From Clostridioides difficile (GTDB lineage Bacteria; Bacillota; Clostridia; Peptostreptococcales; Peptostreptococcaceae), in assembly GCF_900243075.1 (NCBI RefSeq), contig NZ_OEZH01000083.1, positions 62,001-126,000 of the forward strand: DNA of 64,000 nucleotides, read 5' to 3'. Position numbers and translations under genes: made by a program. Of this stretch, positions 1 through 8,830 are shown piece by piece. The notes beneath the pieces are model-generated. The model was not told where the DNA came from, ran no database searches, and saw only the letters and a program-made list of their open reading frames with translations. The stretch's first letter is position 1. Each line of letters starts with the position of its first letter.

Positions 1-1056
1 ATAATGGCTGGAGGAGGCGGGACTCGTTTCTGGCCACTTAGTAGACAAGAAGTACCTAAACAGCTTATAAATTTAAGTGGAGAAGATGCTTTAATAAACG
101 AAACTATAAACAGAATAGATTCTCTAGCAAAAAAGGACGATTTATTTATAGTAACTAATGAGAAGCAATTGGAAGCTTTAAAGGATATAGTAAAAGATAA
201 ATGTTTAGATAGTAATATTTTGCCAGAACCATGTGCCAGAAATACGGCAGCAGCTATAGGTTTTGCCGCCTTTAACATAATGAAGAAATATGGTGATGGT
301 GTTATGTGTGTATATCCAGCTGACCATTATATAAAAGATGAAAAAGAATTTAAATCTATTTTAGAAAAAGCTATCTATATAGCAGAAAATAATGATAAAC
401 TAGTAACTATTGGGATAACTCCTACATTTCCATCAACAGGATATGGGTACATAAATTTTAATAGAGAAAACACGATAGAAAATGTCGCATATGAGGTAGT
501 GGAGTTTGTAGAAAAGCCAAACTATGAGATTGCTAAAGAATATGTAAACTCTAAGAAATATGTATGGAATAGCGGAATGTTCGTATGGAAGGTATCTAAA
601 ATATTAGAAGATTTTAAGAGATACTTACCAAAAGTATATGAAAAATTAGAAGAGATAAGCAAATACTTAGGAACAAAAGAAGAAATAGAAAAAATAAAAG
701 AAATATATCCAACAATACAATCAATCTCTATAGATTATGGTATTATGGAAAGAAGTAATGATGTTATAGTAGTTCCTGGCGATTTTGGGTGGAATGACGT
801 TGGTTCTTGGGACTCTCTAGGTGCAATATATCCAACTGATGATGAAGGTAACATCAAAAGAGGTGAAAATATTACTATAGATACTAAAAACTCAATTATA
901 TATTCAGATGACAAATTAATATCGACAATAGGTATTAGTGATTTGATAGTAGTGTCTACGAATGATGCAGTTATGGTTTGTAGAAAAGATAAAGCTCAAG
1001 ATGTCAAAAAGATAGTAGAACAATTAAAAGAAGAAGATAGACAAGAATATATGTAG
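1..1056 (+). CDS. manC: Mannose-1-phosphate guanylyltransferase, 5' end cut by window
   Basis: Makes GDP-mannose from mannose-1-phosphate and GTP in the cytoplasm, feeding mannose into the surface polysaccharide made by the genes that follow. The visible frame opens directly in the nucleotidyltransferase signature MAGGGGTRFWPLSR, which in this family lies a few residues after the true start. The ATG at 4 is therefore internal and the real start is just outside the window. A sugar-binding EKP motif (FVEKPN) and a WNDVGSWDS motif follow. There is no C-terminal phosphomannose isomerase domain, so this is the short monofunctional form. Its TAG stop sits within the AGGAGG of the next gene, indicating tight co-transcription. 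PS-II of C. difficile contains mannose, which fits. Confidence 0.93.
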   Translation: MMAGGGGTRFWPLSRQEVPKQLINLSGEDALINETINRIDSLAKKDDLFIVTNEKQLEALKDIVKDKCLDSNILPEPCARNTAAAIGFAAFNIMKKYGDGVMCVYPADHYIKDEKEFKSILEKAIYIAENNDKLVTIGITPTFPSTGYGYINFNRENTIENVAYEVVEFVEKPNYEIAKEYVNSKKYVWNSGMFVWKVSKILEDFKRYLPKVYEKLEEISKYLGTKEEIEKIKEIYPTIQSISIDYGIMERSNDVIVVPGDFGWNDVGSWDSLGAIYPTDDEGNIKRGENITIDTKNSIIYSDDKLISTIGISDLIVVSTNDAVMVCRKDKAQDVKKIVEQLKEEDRQEYM

Positions 1057-1067
1057 GAGGTGTTCAT

Positions 1068-1790
1068 TTGATTCCTAAAAAAATACATTATGTATGGTTT
1101 GGTGGTCCAAAAGGCAATATAGAAAATATATGTATAAATTCTTGGAAAGAAAAGCTTCCAGAATATGAGATAGTAGAGTGGAATGAAAAAAACTTTGATA
1201 TAGAGAAAGAAATAAAGGGAAATAAGTTTTTAGAAGAATGTTATAAAAGAAAACTTTGGGCATTTATATCGGACTATACAAGAATAAGAGTACTTTATGA
1301 ACAAGGTGGAGTTTACATGGATACAGATATGCAGATATTAAAAGATATAACTCCTCTTTTAGACAATAATAGGCTTATATGTGGTTATGAAGATGATGGA
1401 GAATATATGAATGCAGCTATAATAGGTGTAGAAAAAGGACATCCTTTCTTTAAAGACTTATTAAATTACTATGAAAAAGAGGTTCTGACTTCTTCTTTAT
1501 TTACAATACCAAAGATTATGACTCATCTTATGGAAAAGAATTATAAAAAGATTGATAAAAATAATTATGAAGAAGGAATACGTGTTTACGATAAAGAATA
1601 TTTTTATCCTTTTGGATTTAAAGAAGACTTTACACCAGAGTGTATTACAGAAAACACTTATGGGATACATTGGTGGGGAAAAAGTTGGGCTAAAAAGAGA
1701 AATTATTTCTTAGAAAGCAAACACTTAACAGGTGTAAATAAGATATGGAAGTGTTGTAAAATATTTGCAAGTAATACTTTACGAAGCTAA
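1068..1790 (+). CDS. DXD-type glycosyltransferase (Gly_transf_sug family)
   Basis: Predicted cytoplasmic sugar transferase of the polysaccharide cluster, 240 residues. It opens with IPKKIHYVWFGG, the hallmark start of the GT32-like family that also includes the large clostridial toxin catalytic fold. The nucleotide-sugar/metal DXD motif is GGVYMDTD (D85-T-D87), preceded by SDYTRIRVLYEQGG. The start is TTG at 1068, chosen because AGGAGG at 1055-1060 is correctly spaced. The AGGAGG overlaps the stop of manC. Donor and acceptor sugars cannot be read from sequence. Confidence 0.88.
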   Translation: MIPKKIHYVWFGGPKGNIENICINSWKEKLPEYEIVEWNEKNFDIEKEIKGNKFLEECYKRKLWAFISDYTRIRVLYEQGGVYMDTDMQILKDITPLLDNNRLICGYEDDGEYMNAAIIGVEKGHPFFKDLLNYYEKEVLTSSLFTIPKIMTHLMEKNYKKIDKNNYEEGIRVYDKEYFYPFGFKEDFTPECITENTYGIHWWGKSWAKKRNYFLESKHLTGVNKIWKCCKIFASNTLRS

Positions 1791-1805
1791 AAGGGAGAAA
1801 GTAAA

Positions 1806-2963
1806 ATGAAGACTTTAAACGATGATAGAAATATTATGATTAGAAAATATCTTTATATATTTGTTTTGTTTATCATATTACTTAGAAAGTATATGATATC
1901 ATTTATTGACCCAGATATGAATATAGGGATGATTAAATCAGCGTTATTTTATTCTTCAATAGGAATACTAATGCTACTTTTTTTATTTGATAAGAGAAAA
2001 AGTATAACAGAAATGGTGCTAGTTGGAGTTTGTGTCTTACTTTATTTATTAAATAGGGAAGGAGCTATATTATTAATCGTTTTATTAGCTGTATCAGCTA
2101 AACAAATAGATGATAAATTTATAGTTAAAAATTATTTAATAATATCTGCATGTTTTTTAATGGTAGCTATATTATTATTTAATTTATTTCCTTCATTAAT
2201 ATTTAATCAGGAAGTCCACTACAGATATATAGAAAAGATAGATATGCTTGTTACAAGAATGGATTTTGGACTTGGTAATCCAAATAGCGTATTTTATCAT
2301 ATGGTTACTATATATGCAGCATATATATTCTTAAGATATAAAGACTATAATAAATGGGATAGAATAATTTTATTTGGATCTGCATTTTTTGTTTATCAAA
2401 CTACATATAGTAGAACTGGTTTTTTTACTATATTAGCAGGGTTGATATTTGTAGAAATAATAAGATTTATAGATATAAAAAAAATAAAAGGACTACCAAT
2501 GCTTATAAAGACATTACCGATAATACTTATTTTATCTAGTGTAATTATTGGTACAGTGTTTGATAAAAGTACTGTATTAAATAGATTATTAGCAAGTAGA
2601 CCTAAGTTCTGGAATGTATACTTAGCTGAAAAGGGGAATTTTCTGAAACCTTTTGGGAATTCATATAGTGCGGCTATAAAAGCAACTAATCCATTAGATA
2701 GTTCTTATGTATATATAATTAGTGTACTAGGAGTAATTGCTTGTATATTATTTATGTATTTGATGTATAAAGGAATAGAAAGCTTTATAGAAAAAGATAA
2801 AAAAGCGTATTTAGTGGCTTTATTTATATTTTTACTATACTCTTTTGCAGAAAATTTATTATTAGAAGCTTCATTTAGTTTTGCAATAGTATTACTAATA
2901 AAAGAAGTGATATTAAATGATAAAAGAGAGGTAGATTTGTGGAAAATGAAAAGTAGGAGGTAG
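1806..2963 (+). CDS. Polytopic membrane protein, probable polysaccharide polymerase (Wzy-like)
   Basis: A 385-residue integral membrane protein with roughly ten hydrophobic segments and a larger external loop in the second half (about residues 255-300, containing NRLLASRPKFWNVY). This layout resembles O-antigen polymerase/ligase proteins, which join lipid-linked repeat units on the outer face of the membrane. Sequence identity in this class is low, so the call rests on topology and on its position among glycosyltransferases. GGGAG precedes the ATG at 1806. The stop is 2 bp before the next gene. Alternative: another membrane transport component of the same cluster. Confidence 0.7.
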   Translation: MKTLNDDRNIMIRKYLYIFVLFIILLRKYMISFIDPDMNIGMIKSALFYSSIGILMLLFLFDKRKSITEMVLVGVCVLLYLLNREGAILLIVLLAVSAKQIDDKFIVKNYLIISACFLMVAILLFNLFPSLIFNQEVHYRYIEKIDMLVTRMDFGLGNPNSVFYHMVTIYAAYIFLRYKDYNKWDRIILFGSAFFVYQTTYSRTGFFTILAGLIFVEIIRFIDIKKIKGLPMLIKTLPIILILSSVIIGTVFDKSTVLNRLLASRPKFWNVYLAEKGNFLKPFGNSYSAAIKATNPLDSSYVYIISVLGVIACILFMYLMYKGIESFIEKDKKAYLVALFIFLLYSFAENLLLEASFSFAIVLLIKEVILNDKREVDLWKMKSRR

Positions 2964-2965
2964 TA

Positions 2966-3805
2966 ATGTTAATATCATTAATAATGCCGACATTAAATAG
3001 ATATGATGATATATACTTGCTTATGGACAGCTTAAAAAATCAAACTTACAAAAACTTTGAACTTATAGTAGTAGATCAAAATGATAATAACAAAGTTAAG
3101 GAGATAGTTGATAAATACATTGATAAGCTAGATATAAAGTATATAAAAAGTGATAAGCTAGGATTAAGCTATAACAGAAATATAGGCATAGATAATGCTA
3201 AAGGACAAATTATAGGTTTCCCTGATGATGATTGTGTTTACGAAAATGATACATTAGAAAAAGTTATAAATTTCTTTAATAAAAATAAAGATTATAAAAT
3301 ATATAGTTGCAAAACTATGGATGCAAATAAAATTGATGCATTTAAGAAGATGTATGATGGAACTTGTGATATCACAAGTTCCAACGTTTTAGATACTATA
3401 ACATCCATAACTTTTTTTATTAATTTTGAAGAGAATGAATATACAAGATTTGATGAAAAATTAGGTGTTGGTGGAGAGTTTGGCTCTGGCGAAGAGATAG
3501 ATTATGTTTTAAACTTATTGAGTTTAGGTTTTAAAGGAAAATATTTTGGAATTGATATAATTTACCATCCTGCAAAAAAACATTCTAAATCTAAAGAAAA
3601 GTATCAAAAAGATTATAACTATGGAAGAGGCTTTGGAGCACTTTGCAAAAAGGAAATAGTCTATAGAAAAAATTATAAGTTTATAAAGGTTATGGCATCA
3701 AAACTTGTAAGAAATATAGGAGGTCTTATATTGAGTTCTAATAGAGATTATCATAGTGCCACTATAAAGGGAAGAATTAATGGATTTAGACAGTATAAGT
3801 TATAA
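2966..3805 (+). CDS. Family 2 glycosyltransferase
   Basis: 279-residue GT-A fold transferase. The N-terminus ISLIMPTLNRYDDI and LIVVDQNDNN are typical of GT2, and the metal-binding acidic cluster is GFPDDDC (D87-D89). The AGGAGG at 2955-2960 fits the ATG at 2966. The gene ends with TAA overlapping the first ATG of the next frame by one base. It carries a 26-bp perfect palindrome inside the coding sequence (listed separately). It probably adds one sugar to the lipid-linked polysaccharide repeat; specificity is unknown. Confidence 0.9.
   Translation: MLISLIMPTLNRYDDIYLLMDSLKNQTYKNFELIVVDQNDNNKVKEIVDKYIDKLDIKYIKSDKLGLSYNRNIGIDNAKGQIIGFPDDDCVYENDTLEKVINFFNKNKDYKIYSCKTMDANKIDAFKKMYDGTCDITSSNVLDTITSITFFINFEENEYTRFDEKLGVGGEFGSGEEIDYVLNLLSLGFKGKYFGIDIIYHPAKKHSKSKEKYQKDYNYGRGFGALCKKEIVYRKNYKFIKVMASKLVRNIGGLILSSNRDYHSATIKGRINGFRQYKL
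3358..3383. repeat. 26-bp perfect palindrome inside a glycosyltransferase gene
   Basis: The two halves TGGAACTTGTGAT and ATCACAAGTTCCA are exact reverse complements with no spacer. It codes for part of DGTCDITSSN in the GT2 product. No T-tract follows, so it is not a terminator. Confidence 0.9.
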
Positions 3806-3819
3806 TGAGGATGGTGTTT

Positions 3820-4995
3820 ATGGACAAGGTTAAATTTTTAATAAATATGCTTTTGGCTTTTTTTATATATCCATTTAGTAAGCATAAGTTTAATGGTAGA
3901 AATATCTGGCTTATAGGTGGACATTCAGGAGATATATACAATGATAATTCAAAGTTCTTTTATGAGTATATGTTGAAAGAACATAATGATGTAGAAACTT
4001 ATTGGGTAGTAAATAAAGACAGTAAAGTATTCGATAAAATTCCAGGCAAAAAATTAATAAGAGGAAGTGTAGAAAACTATCTATATTATTACAATTCAAA
4101 AGCGATAATATTTTCACATGCGCCATCAGCAGATATAGCACCATATAATTTTGCTGTACCTGTTCTTAATTATTTCCATAAAAAGACGATAAAAGTGTTT
4201 TTAAATCATGGGACTATAAGTTTTAAAAAGAGAAAACCAATGAATAAAAAATTCAAAAATATTATAGATAACTTATATAAAAGCTATAATATAGTTACAG
4301 CAAGTTCTGAGTTTGAAAGAAATGTTATGGTAAATGATTGGGGAATGTTAGATGACTCAGTTTATATAATTGGAAATGCAAGATATGACAATTTACCAAC
4401 AAATGAAGTTGCACAAACACGAGATATATTATATACTCCTACATGGAGAGATTGGATAAAATTTAGTTCAGGAAAATTTACAGATACAGATTATTTTAAA
4501 AATATAATGAATTTCTTGAATGATGATAAGTTAAATAAAATTCTAGATGAAAAAGATATAAATGTAAAAATCTATATGCATCATCTTATGCATGAGTTTA
4601 TAGATGATATAAAAGAAAATATAACGGGAAAACGAATTGTATTTTTAGATAAAGGGGTAACTCTAGCAAATGAAATTAGAAAATCAGCTGCAAATATAAC
4701 TGATTATTCAAGTGTAGCCATAGACTTTTTATATATGAACAGACCTATATTGTTTTACCAATTTGACTTGGATGAATATATTGAAAAAGTTGACTCATAT
4801 ATAGATTTAAAAAGTGAAATGTTTGGGTCTTTGGCTTATAATAATGATGAAGCTGTGAATAAACTTATTGATATTATTGAAAATAATTTTGAGGTTATGG
4901 ATAACCAAAAAAATGAAAGAAATAAGTTTTTCAGATATAATGACAATAAGAACTGCAAGAGGATATATGATTGTGTATTAAGTAAAATTAAATAA
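3820..4995 (+). CDS. CDP-glycerol glycerophosphotransferase-like enzyme (TagB/TagF family)
   Basis: About 391 residues with the Glyphos_transf fold: an N-terminal hydrophobic stretch (KVKFLINMLLAFFIYPF), the KVFLNHG motif with a probable catalytic histidine, TPTWRDW, and the C-terminal ITDYSSVAIDFLYMNRPILFYQFD signature. Family members transfer glycerol- or ribitol-phosphate, or hexose-phosphate, to wall polymers at the inner membrane face. PS-II repeats are phosphate-linked, so a phospho-sugar transfer role is plausible, but the donor is inferred. The frame is open from ATG 3805, overlapping the previous stop. I prefer ATG 3820 because GAGG lies just upstream of it. Confidence 0.85.
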   Translation: MDKVKFLINMLLAFFIYPFSKHKFNGRNIWLIGGHSGDIYNDNSKFFYEYMLKEHNDVETYWVVNKDSKVFDKIPGKKLIRGSVENYLYYYNSKAIIFSHAPSADIAPYNFAVPVLNYFHKKTIKVFLNHGTISFKKRKPMNKKFKNIIDNLYKSYNIVTASSEFERNVMVNDWGMLDDSVYIIGNARYDNLPTNEVAQTRDILYTPTWRDWIKFSSGKFTDTDYFKNIMNFLNDDKLNKILDEKDINVKIYMHHLMHEFIDDIKENITGKRIVFLDKGVTLANEIRKSAANITDYSSVAIDFLYMNRPILFYQFDLDEYIEKVDSYIDLKSEMFGSLAYNNDEAVNKLIDIIENNFEVMDNQKNERNKFFRYNDNKNCKRIYDCVLSKIK

Positions 4996-5023
4996 ATATT
5001 TTATAAATGATGAGGAAGGTAAT

Positions 5024-5773
5024 ATGAAGAAGAATTTAGTATCTATAATTACTCCCATGTATAATTCTGAAAAATTTATTGAAGCAACCATAAAATCAGT
5101 ATTAAACCAAACTTATCAAGAGTGGGAAATGTTAATTATTGATGATTGCTCAACAGATAATAGTCCTAATATAGTCAAATCTTATATGCAACAAGATAGT
5201 AGAATAAAATGTATAAAGACTGAGACTAACAAGGGTGTCTCTAATGCTAGAAATTTAGCACTAAGTAAGGCAACAGGACAATTTATAGCTTTTTTAGATA
5301 GTGATGACCAATGGAATAGTAGTAAGCTAGAAAAACAAGTAAACTTTATGTTAGAAAATGACTATGTAATCTCATTTACTTCATATGAACTAATGGATGA
5401 AAATGATAAGAAGTTAAACAAAGTAATAAAAGTTCCACCTAATGTAGATTATAGAAGATTATTGAAGGGAAATATTTTGGGATGTCTTACTGTTGTTATT
5501 GATAAGTCTAAACTGGATTTTGAAATCAAAATGAGTGGTGTAAGACATGAAGATTATGTCTTGTGGCTATCTATATTAAAAAGAGGACATATCGCCCATG
5601 GAATAAATGAAGTTTTAGCATTATATAGAAAATCTAGTAACTCACTAAGTGGTAATAAAATAAAAGCTGCTATGTGGACTTGGAATATATATAGAAATAT
5701 AGAAAAAATACCTCTATACAAAGCTATATACTACTTTATTAATTATGGAATAAATGGAATCAAAAAAAGTTAG
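5024..5773 (+). CDS. Family 2 glycosyltransferase
   Basis: 249-residue GT2 enzyme: LVSIITPMYNSEKF, LIIDDCSTDNS and the nucleotide-sugar DSDD motif at about residues 92-95 (FLDSDDQW), plus a late RHEDYVLWL acceptor/base region. It closely resembles in length and motifs the GT2 encoded at 6751-7503, including the shared C-terminal pattern W-N-x-Y-R-N-x-E. The two are probably duplicates that diverged. AGGAAGG lies 7-8 bp before the ATG. Linkage specificity unknown. Confidence 0.9.
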   Translation: MKKNLVSIITPMYNSEKFIEATIKSVLNQTYQEWEMLIIDDCSTDNSPNIVKSYMQQDSRIKCIKTETNKGVSNARNLALSKATGQFIAFLDSDDQWNSSKLEKQVNFMLENDYVISFTSYELMDENDKKLNKVIKVPPNVDYRRLLKGNILGCLTVVIDKSKLDFEIKMSGVRHEDYVLWLSILKRGHIAHGINEVLALYRKSSNSLSGNKIKAAMWTWNIYRNIEKIPLYKAIYYFINYGINGIKKS

Positions 5774-5794
5774 ACAGAGAGGAAGATTTAATTA

Positions 5795-6703
5795 ATGTAT
5801 AAATATAAATTTACTGTATTTACTCCAACATATAATAGAGCTCATTTGCTTGAAAACCTGTATAATGATTTAAAAGCTCAAACATATGATTTCAATGATT
5901 TTGAATGGTTAATTGTTGATGATGGAAGTAGCGACAGTACTAAAGAATTAGTTGAAAAATTTATATCAGAAAATAAATTAAATATAAGATATATATACAA
6001 AGAAAATGGAGGAAAACATACTGCAATAAATCTAGGTGTAAAAAGTGCAGATGGAGAGCTATTTTTTATTGTAGATAGTGATGATGGTTTAATTAAAGAT
6101 TCTCTTGAAATTGCTAATAATGAGTGGAATTCTGTAGAGAATAAAGAAGGATTTAGTGGAGTTGTTGGACTTTGTGTATATCCAAGCGGAGATTTGATAG
6201 GGACAAAAATGCCTGAAGATAAGAAAATATGTCACTTTGCAGACCTATATTTTAAGTATGGTGTTAAGGGAGATAAAAGTATAGTATTTGTAACTGATGA
6301 GCTTATAAAATTTCCTTTTCCAGAAAGAAAAGAAGTGAGATTTTTACCAGAAAGTGTAGTATGGAATGAAATGTCTAAATACTATAAAGTTAAATGTGTA
6401 AACAAACCTATGATAATAAGAGATTATTTGGATGATGGTTTGACTAAAAATATTTTAAATAAAAATGCATTGAAAGGTAGAGCATTAGAATTTTTATATT
6501 TAATAAATCAAAATACATATCCATTAGATAGATATCCATATATGTGGATAAAAAATTACATAAATTTAGCCAGATATTCATTATTGTCTGATAGTCATTA
6601 TTTTGGCGAAATAAATAAGATATCTGATAAATTATTGTATTTAGTATTGTTTCCATTAGGATATTACAAATATATTGGACAAAGAAAATTAGTATCTAAG
6701 TAA
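5795..6703 (+). CDS. Family 2 glycosyltransferase
   Basis: 302-residue GT2 enzyme with FTVFTPTYNRAHLL, LIVDDGSSDST, GGKHTAINLG and the metal-binding DSDD motif at about residues 94-97 (FIVDSDDG). It is more diverged from the two flanking GT2s than they are from each other. AGAGAGGAAG precedes the ATG at 5795. It lies 21 bp after the previous gene, consistent with one operon. Presumed to extend the lipid-linked repeat on the cytoplasmic face. Confidence 0.9.
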   Translation: MYKYKFTVFTPTYNRAHLLENLYNDLKAQTYDFNDFEWLIVDDGSSDSTKELVEKFISENKLNIRYIYKENGGKHTAINLGVKSADGELFFIVDSDDGLIKDSLEIANNEWNSVENKEGFSGVVGLCVYPSGDLIGTKMPEDKKICHFADLYFKYGVKGDKSIVFVTDELIKFPFPERKEVRFLPESVVWNEMSKYYKVKCVNKPMIIRDYLDDGLTKNILNKNALKGRALEFLYLINQNTYPLDRYPYMWIKNYINLARYSLLSDSHYFGEINKISDKLLYLVLFPLGYYKYIGQRKLVSK

Positions 6704-6750
6704 ACTTGTTGGTATAGTACTGCTAGTTGCTATATAAGGAGAGTAAAAAT

Positions 6751-7503
6751 ATGAATGAGCCTTTAGTATCGATAATTACTCCTGTATATAATTCAGAAGA
6801 GTTTTTATCAGAGACGATAAAGTCAATCCAAAATCAAACTTATAAAAATTGGCAGCTTTTATTAGTGGATGATTGTTCTAAGGACAATTCAAGTGAAATT
6901 ATAAAAAGTTTTCAAAAAGAAGATGCTAGAATAAAATATATAAAACTTGAAAAAAATTCTGGAGCTGCAGTATCTAGAAATGTTGGTATTAAAAATGCGG
7001 AAGGTAGATTTATCGCATTTGTAGATAGTGATGATTTATGGGATAGTAAAAAGTTAGAGATTCAGATAGAATATATGTTAAAAGAAAATATCGGATTTTC
7101 TTTTACATCTTATAGATATATGAGACAAGATGGAACAAAAACAAATAAAGTTGCAAGAGCACCTAAAAAGATTGACTATGAGGGATTACTTAGAAATACT
7201 ATAATAGGGTGTTCTACTGTAGTCATTGATAAGAATATCGTAGGTGAATTTAGCATGCCTTTAGTGAGAAGAGGACAAGATACTGCAACTTGGTTACAGT
7301 TACTTAAAAAGGAAAAATATGCATATGGAATTCCAGTAGATTTAGTGAATTATAGGCTAGTTGGAAATTCTATATCGAGCAACAAGATAAAAGCATTAAA
7401 ACGAACTTGGAATACTTATAGAAATGTTGAAAATTTAAGTTTACCAAAAACCCTATATGTATTTTGTTTCTATGTTTTTAATGCCATTAAAAAAAGAGTA
7501 TAA
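6751..7503 (+). CDS. Family 2 glycosyltransferase
   Basis: About 250 residues from ATG 6751. The frame is also open to a TTG at 6727, but AAGGAGAG at 6736-6743 sits inside that extension and is correctly placed for 6751. Motifs: PLVSIITPVYNSEEF, LLVDDCSKDNS, and FVDSDDLWDS (DSDD at about 92-95). Likely a paralogue of the 5024-5773 product. Role: sugar addition during polysaccharide repeat assembly; sugar and linkage not predictable. Confidence 0.9.
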   Translation: MNEPLVSIITPVYNSEEFLSETIKSIQNQTYKNWQLLLVDDCSKDNSSEIIKSFQKEDARIKYIKLEKNSGAAVSRNVGIKNAEGRFIAFVDSDDLWDSKKLEIQIEYMLKENIGFSFTSYRYMRQDGTKTNKVARAPKKIDYEGLLRNTIIGCSTVVIDKNIVGEFSMPLVRRGQDTATWLQLLKKEKYAYGIPVDLVNYRLVGNSISSNKIKALKRTWNTYRNVENLSLPKTLYVFCFYVFNAIKKRV

Positions 7504-7529
7504 GTTTTATATACTTGGAGGTAAAAATA

Positions 7530-8825
7530 ATGAAGATAGCTATAGCTGGGACTGGATATGTAGGGTTGGTTACAGGTGTTTGTCTAGCAGAGGTAGGTAA
7601 TGAAAATGTAGTCTGTGTTGATGTAGATGAACAAAAAGTTAAATCAATGAAGCTTGGAATAGCTCCTATATATGAAGAAGGCCTAGAAGAACTTATGGTT
7701 AAAAATTACAATAGAGGAAGAATAGATTACACTACTGATTATAAAAAAGCTTATGAAGATGCAGATGTAATATTAATAGCTGTAGGTACTCCAGAGAGAA
7801 GTGATGGTTCAGCTAATTTAGATTATATAAAGGCTGTTGCAAAGCAAATAGCTGAAACTATAACAAAAGATACTCTAGTTGTAATAAAATCTACAGTACC
7901 AATTGGTACAAATGAAGAAATAGAATGTTATATAAATAAGAATTTAAAAAATGATGTAAAAGTAGAACTTGCATCTAATCCAGAGTTTTTATCACAAGGA
8001 ACAGCAGTAAAAGATACTTTACATGCTTCAAGAATCGTTATAGGTGTAGAAAGTGAATGGGCTAGAGATATATTACATCAAATTTATGAACATTTTAATC
8101 AACCTATAATAGTTACAAATAGAAATAGTGCTGAAATGATAAAATACGCATCAAATAACTTCTTGGCACTTAAAATATCTTTTATGAATGATATTGCAAA
8201 TCTTTGTGAAATAGCTGGGGCTAATGTAGAAGATGTAGCTTTAGGAATGAGTTATGATGATAGAATAGGAAGTAAGTTTTTAAAGGCGGGAATAGGATAT
8301 GGCGGTTCTTGCTTTCCAAAAGATACAAAAGCTCTTCACTGGCTATCTGAACATAATGGATATGAATTAAAAACAGTAAAAGCTGCAATAGAAGTTAATG
8401 AAAGCCAAAAACTTAAATTAGTTAGAAAGGCATCTAAACTAGTAGAGAGTTTTCAAGATATGAAGGTTGCTGTTTTAGGTTTGACTTTTAAACCAGACAC
8501 TGATGATATAAGAGAAGCTCCATCTATACCAAATATAAAATATTTGCTTGAAAGAGGAGCAAGAGTGACAGTATACGACCCAATTGGTGTGAGTAATACT
8601 AAGAAAATATTTGGTGATTCTATACTCTATGCTGATTCTGTAGATGATGCTATAGAAGATGCAGAGATATGTTTTATAATGACTGAATGGAAAGATGTGT
8701 TAAATTATGATATACATAAGTATAAGGAAAAGATGAAAAATCCTTTAGTTCTTGATGGAAGAAATTGTTATAAAGTTAAAGATATGGAAGAACTAGGGAT
8801 TGAGTATTATTCGATAGGAAGGTAA
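7530..8825 (+). CDS. ugd: UDP-glucose 6-dehydrogenase
   Basis: NAD-dependent oxidation of UDP-glucose to UDP-glucuronate, or the same reaction on a related UDP-sugar. From ATG 7530 (GGAG at 7517-7520) it is 431 residues, the normal family size. Features: Rossmann motif GTGYVGLVTG at 7-16, VGTP, ASNPEFLSQGTAV, and the catalytic cysteine in GYGGSCFPKD (C261). The NAD-binding C-terminal domain ends with LDGRNCY. The upstream TTG at 7515 would place the ribosome site inside the gene. A uronic-acid enzyme is unexpected if this cluster makes only PS-II, whose published repeat lacks uronate. Confidence 0.92.
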   Translation: MKIAIAGTGYVGLVTGVCLAEVGNENVVCVDVDEQKVKSMKLGIAPIYEEGLEELMVKNYNRGRIDYTTDYKKAYEDADVILIAVGTPERSDGSANLDYIKAVAKQIAETITKDTLVVIKSTVPIGTNEEIECYINKNLKNDVKVELASNPEFLSQGTAVKDTLHASRIVIGVESEWARDILHQIYEHFNQPIIVTNRNSAEMIKYASNNFLALKISFMNDIANLCEIAGANVEDVALGMSYDDRIGSKFLKAGIGYGGSCFPKDTKALHWLSEHNGYELKTVKAAIEVNESQKLKLVRKASKLVESFQDMKVAVLGLTFKPDTDDIREAPSIPNIKYLLERGARVTVYDPIGVSNTKKIFGDSILYADSVDDAIEDAEICFIMTEWKDVLNYDIHKYKEKMKNPLVLDGRNCYKVKDMEELGIEYYSIGR

Positions 8826-8830
8826 ATATT

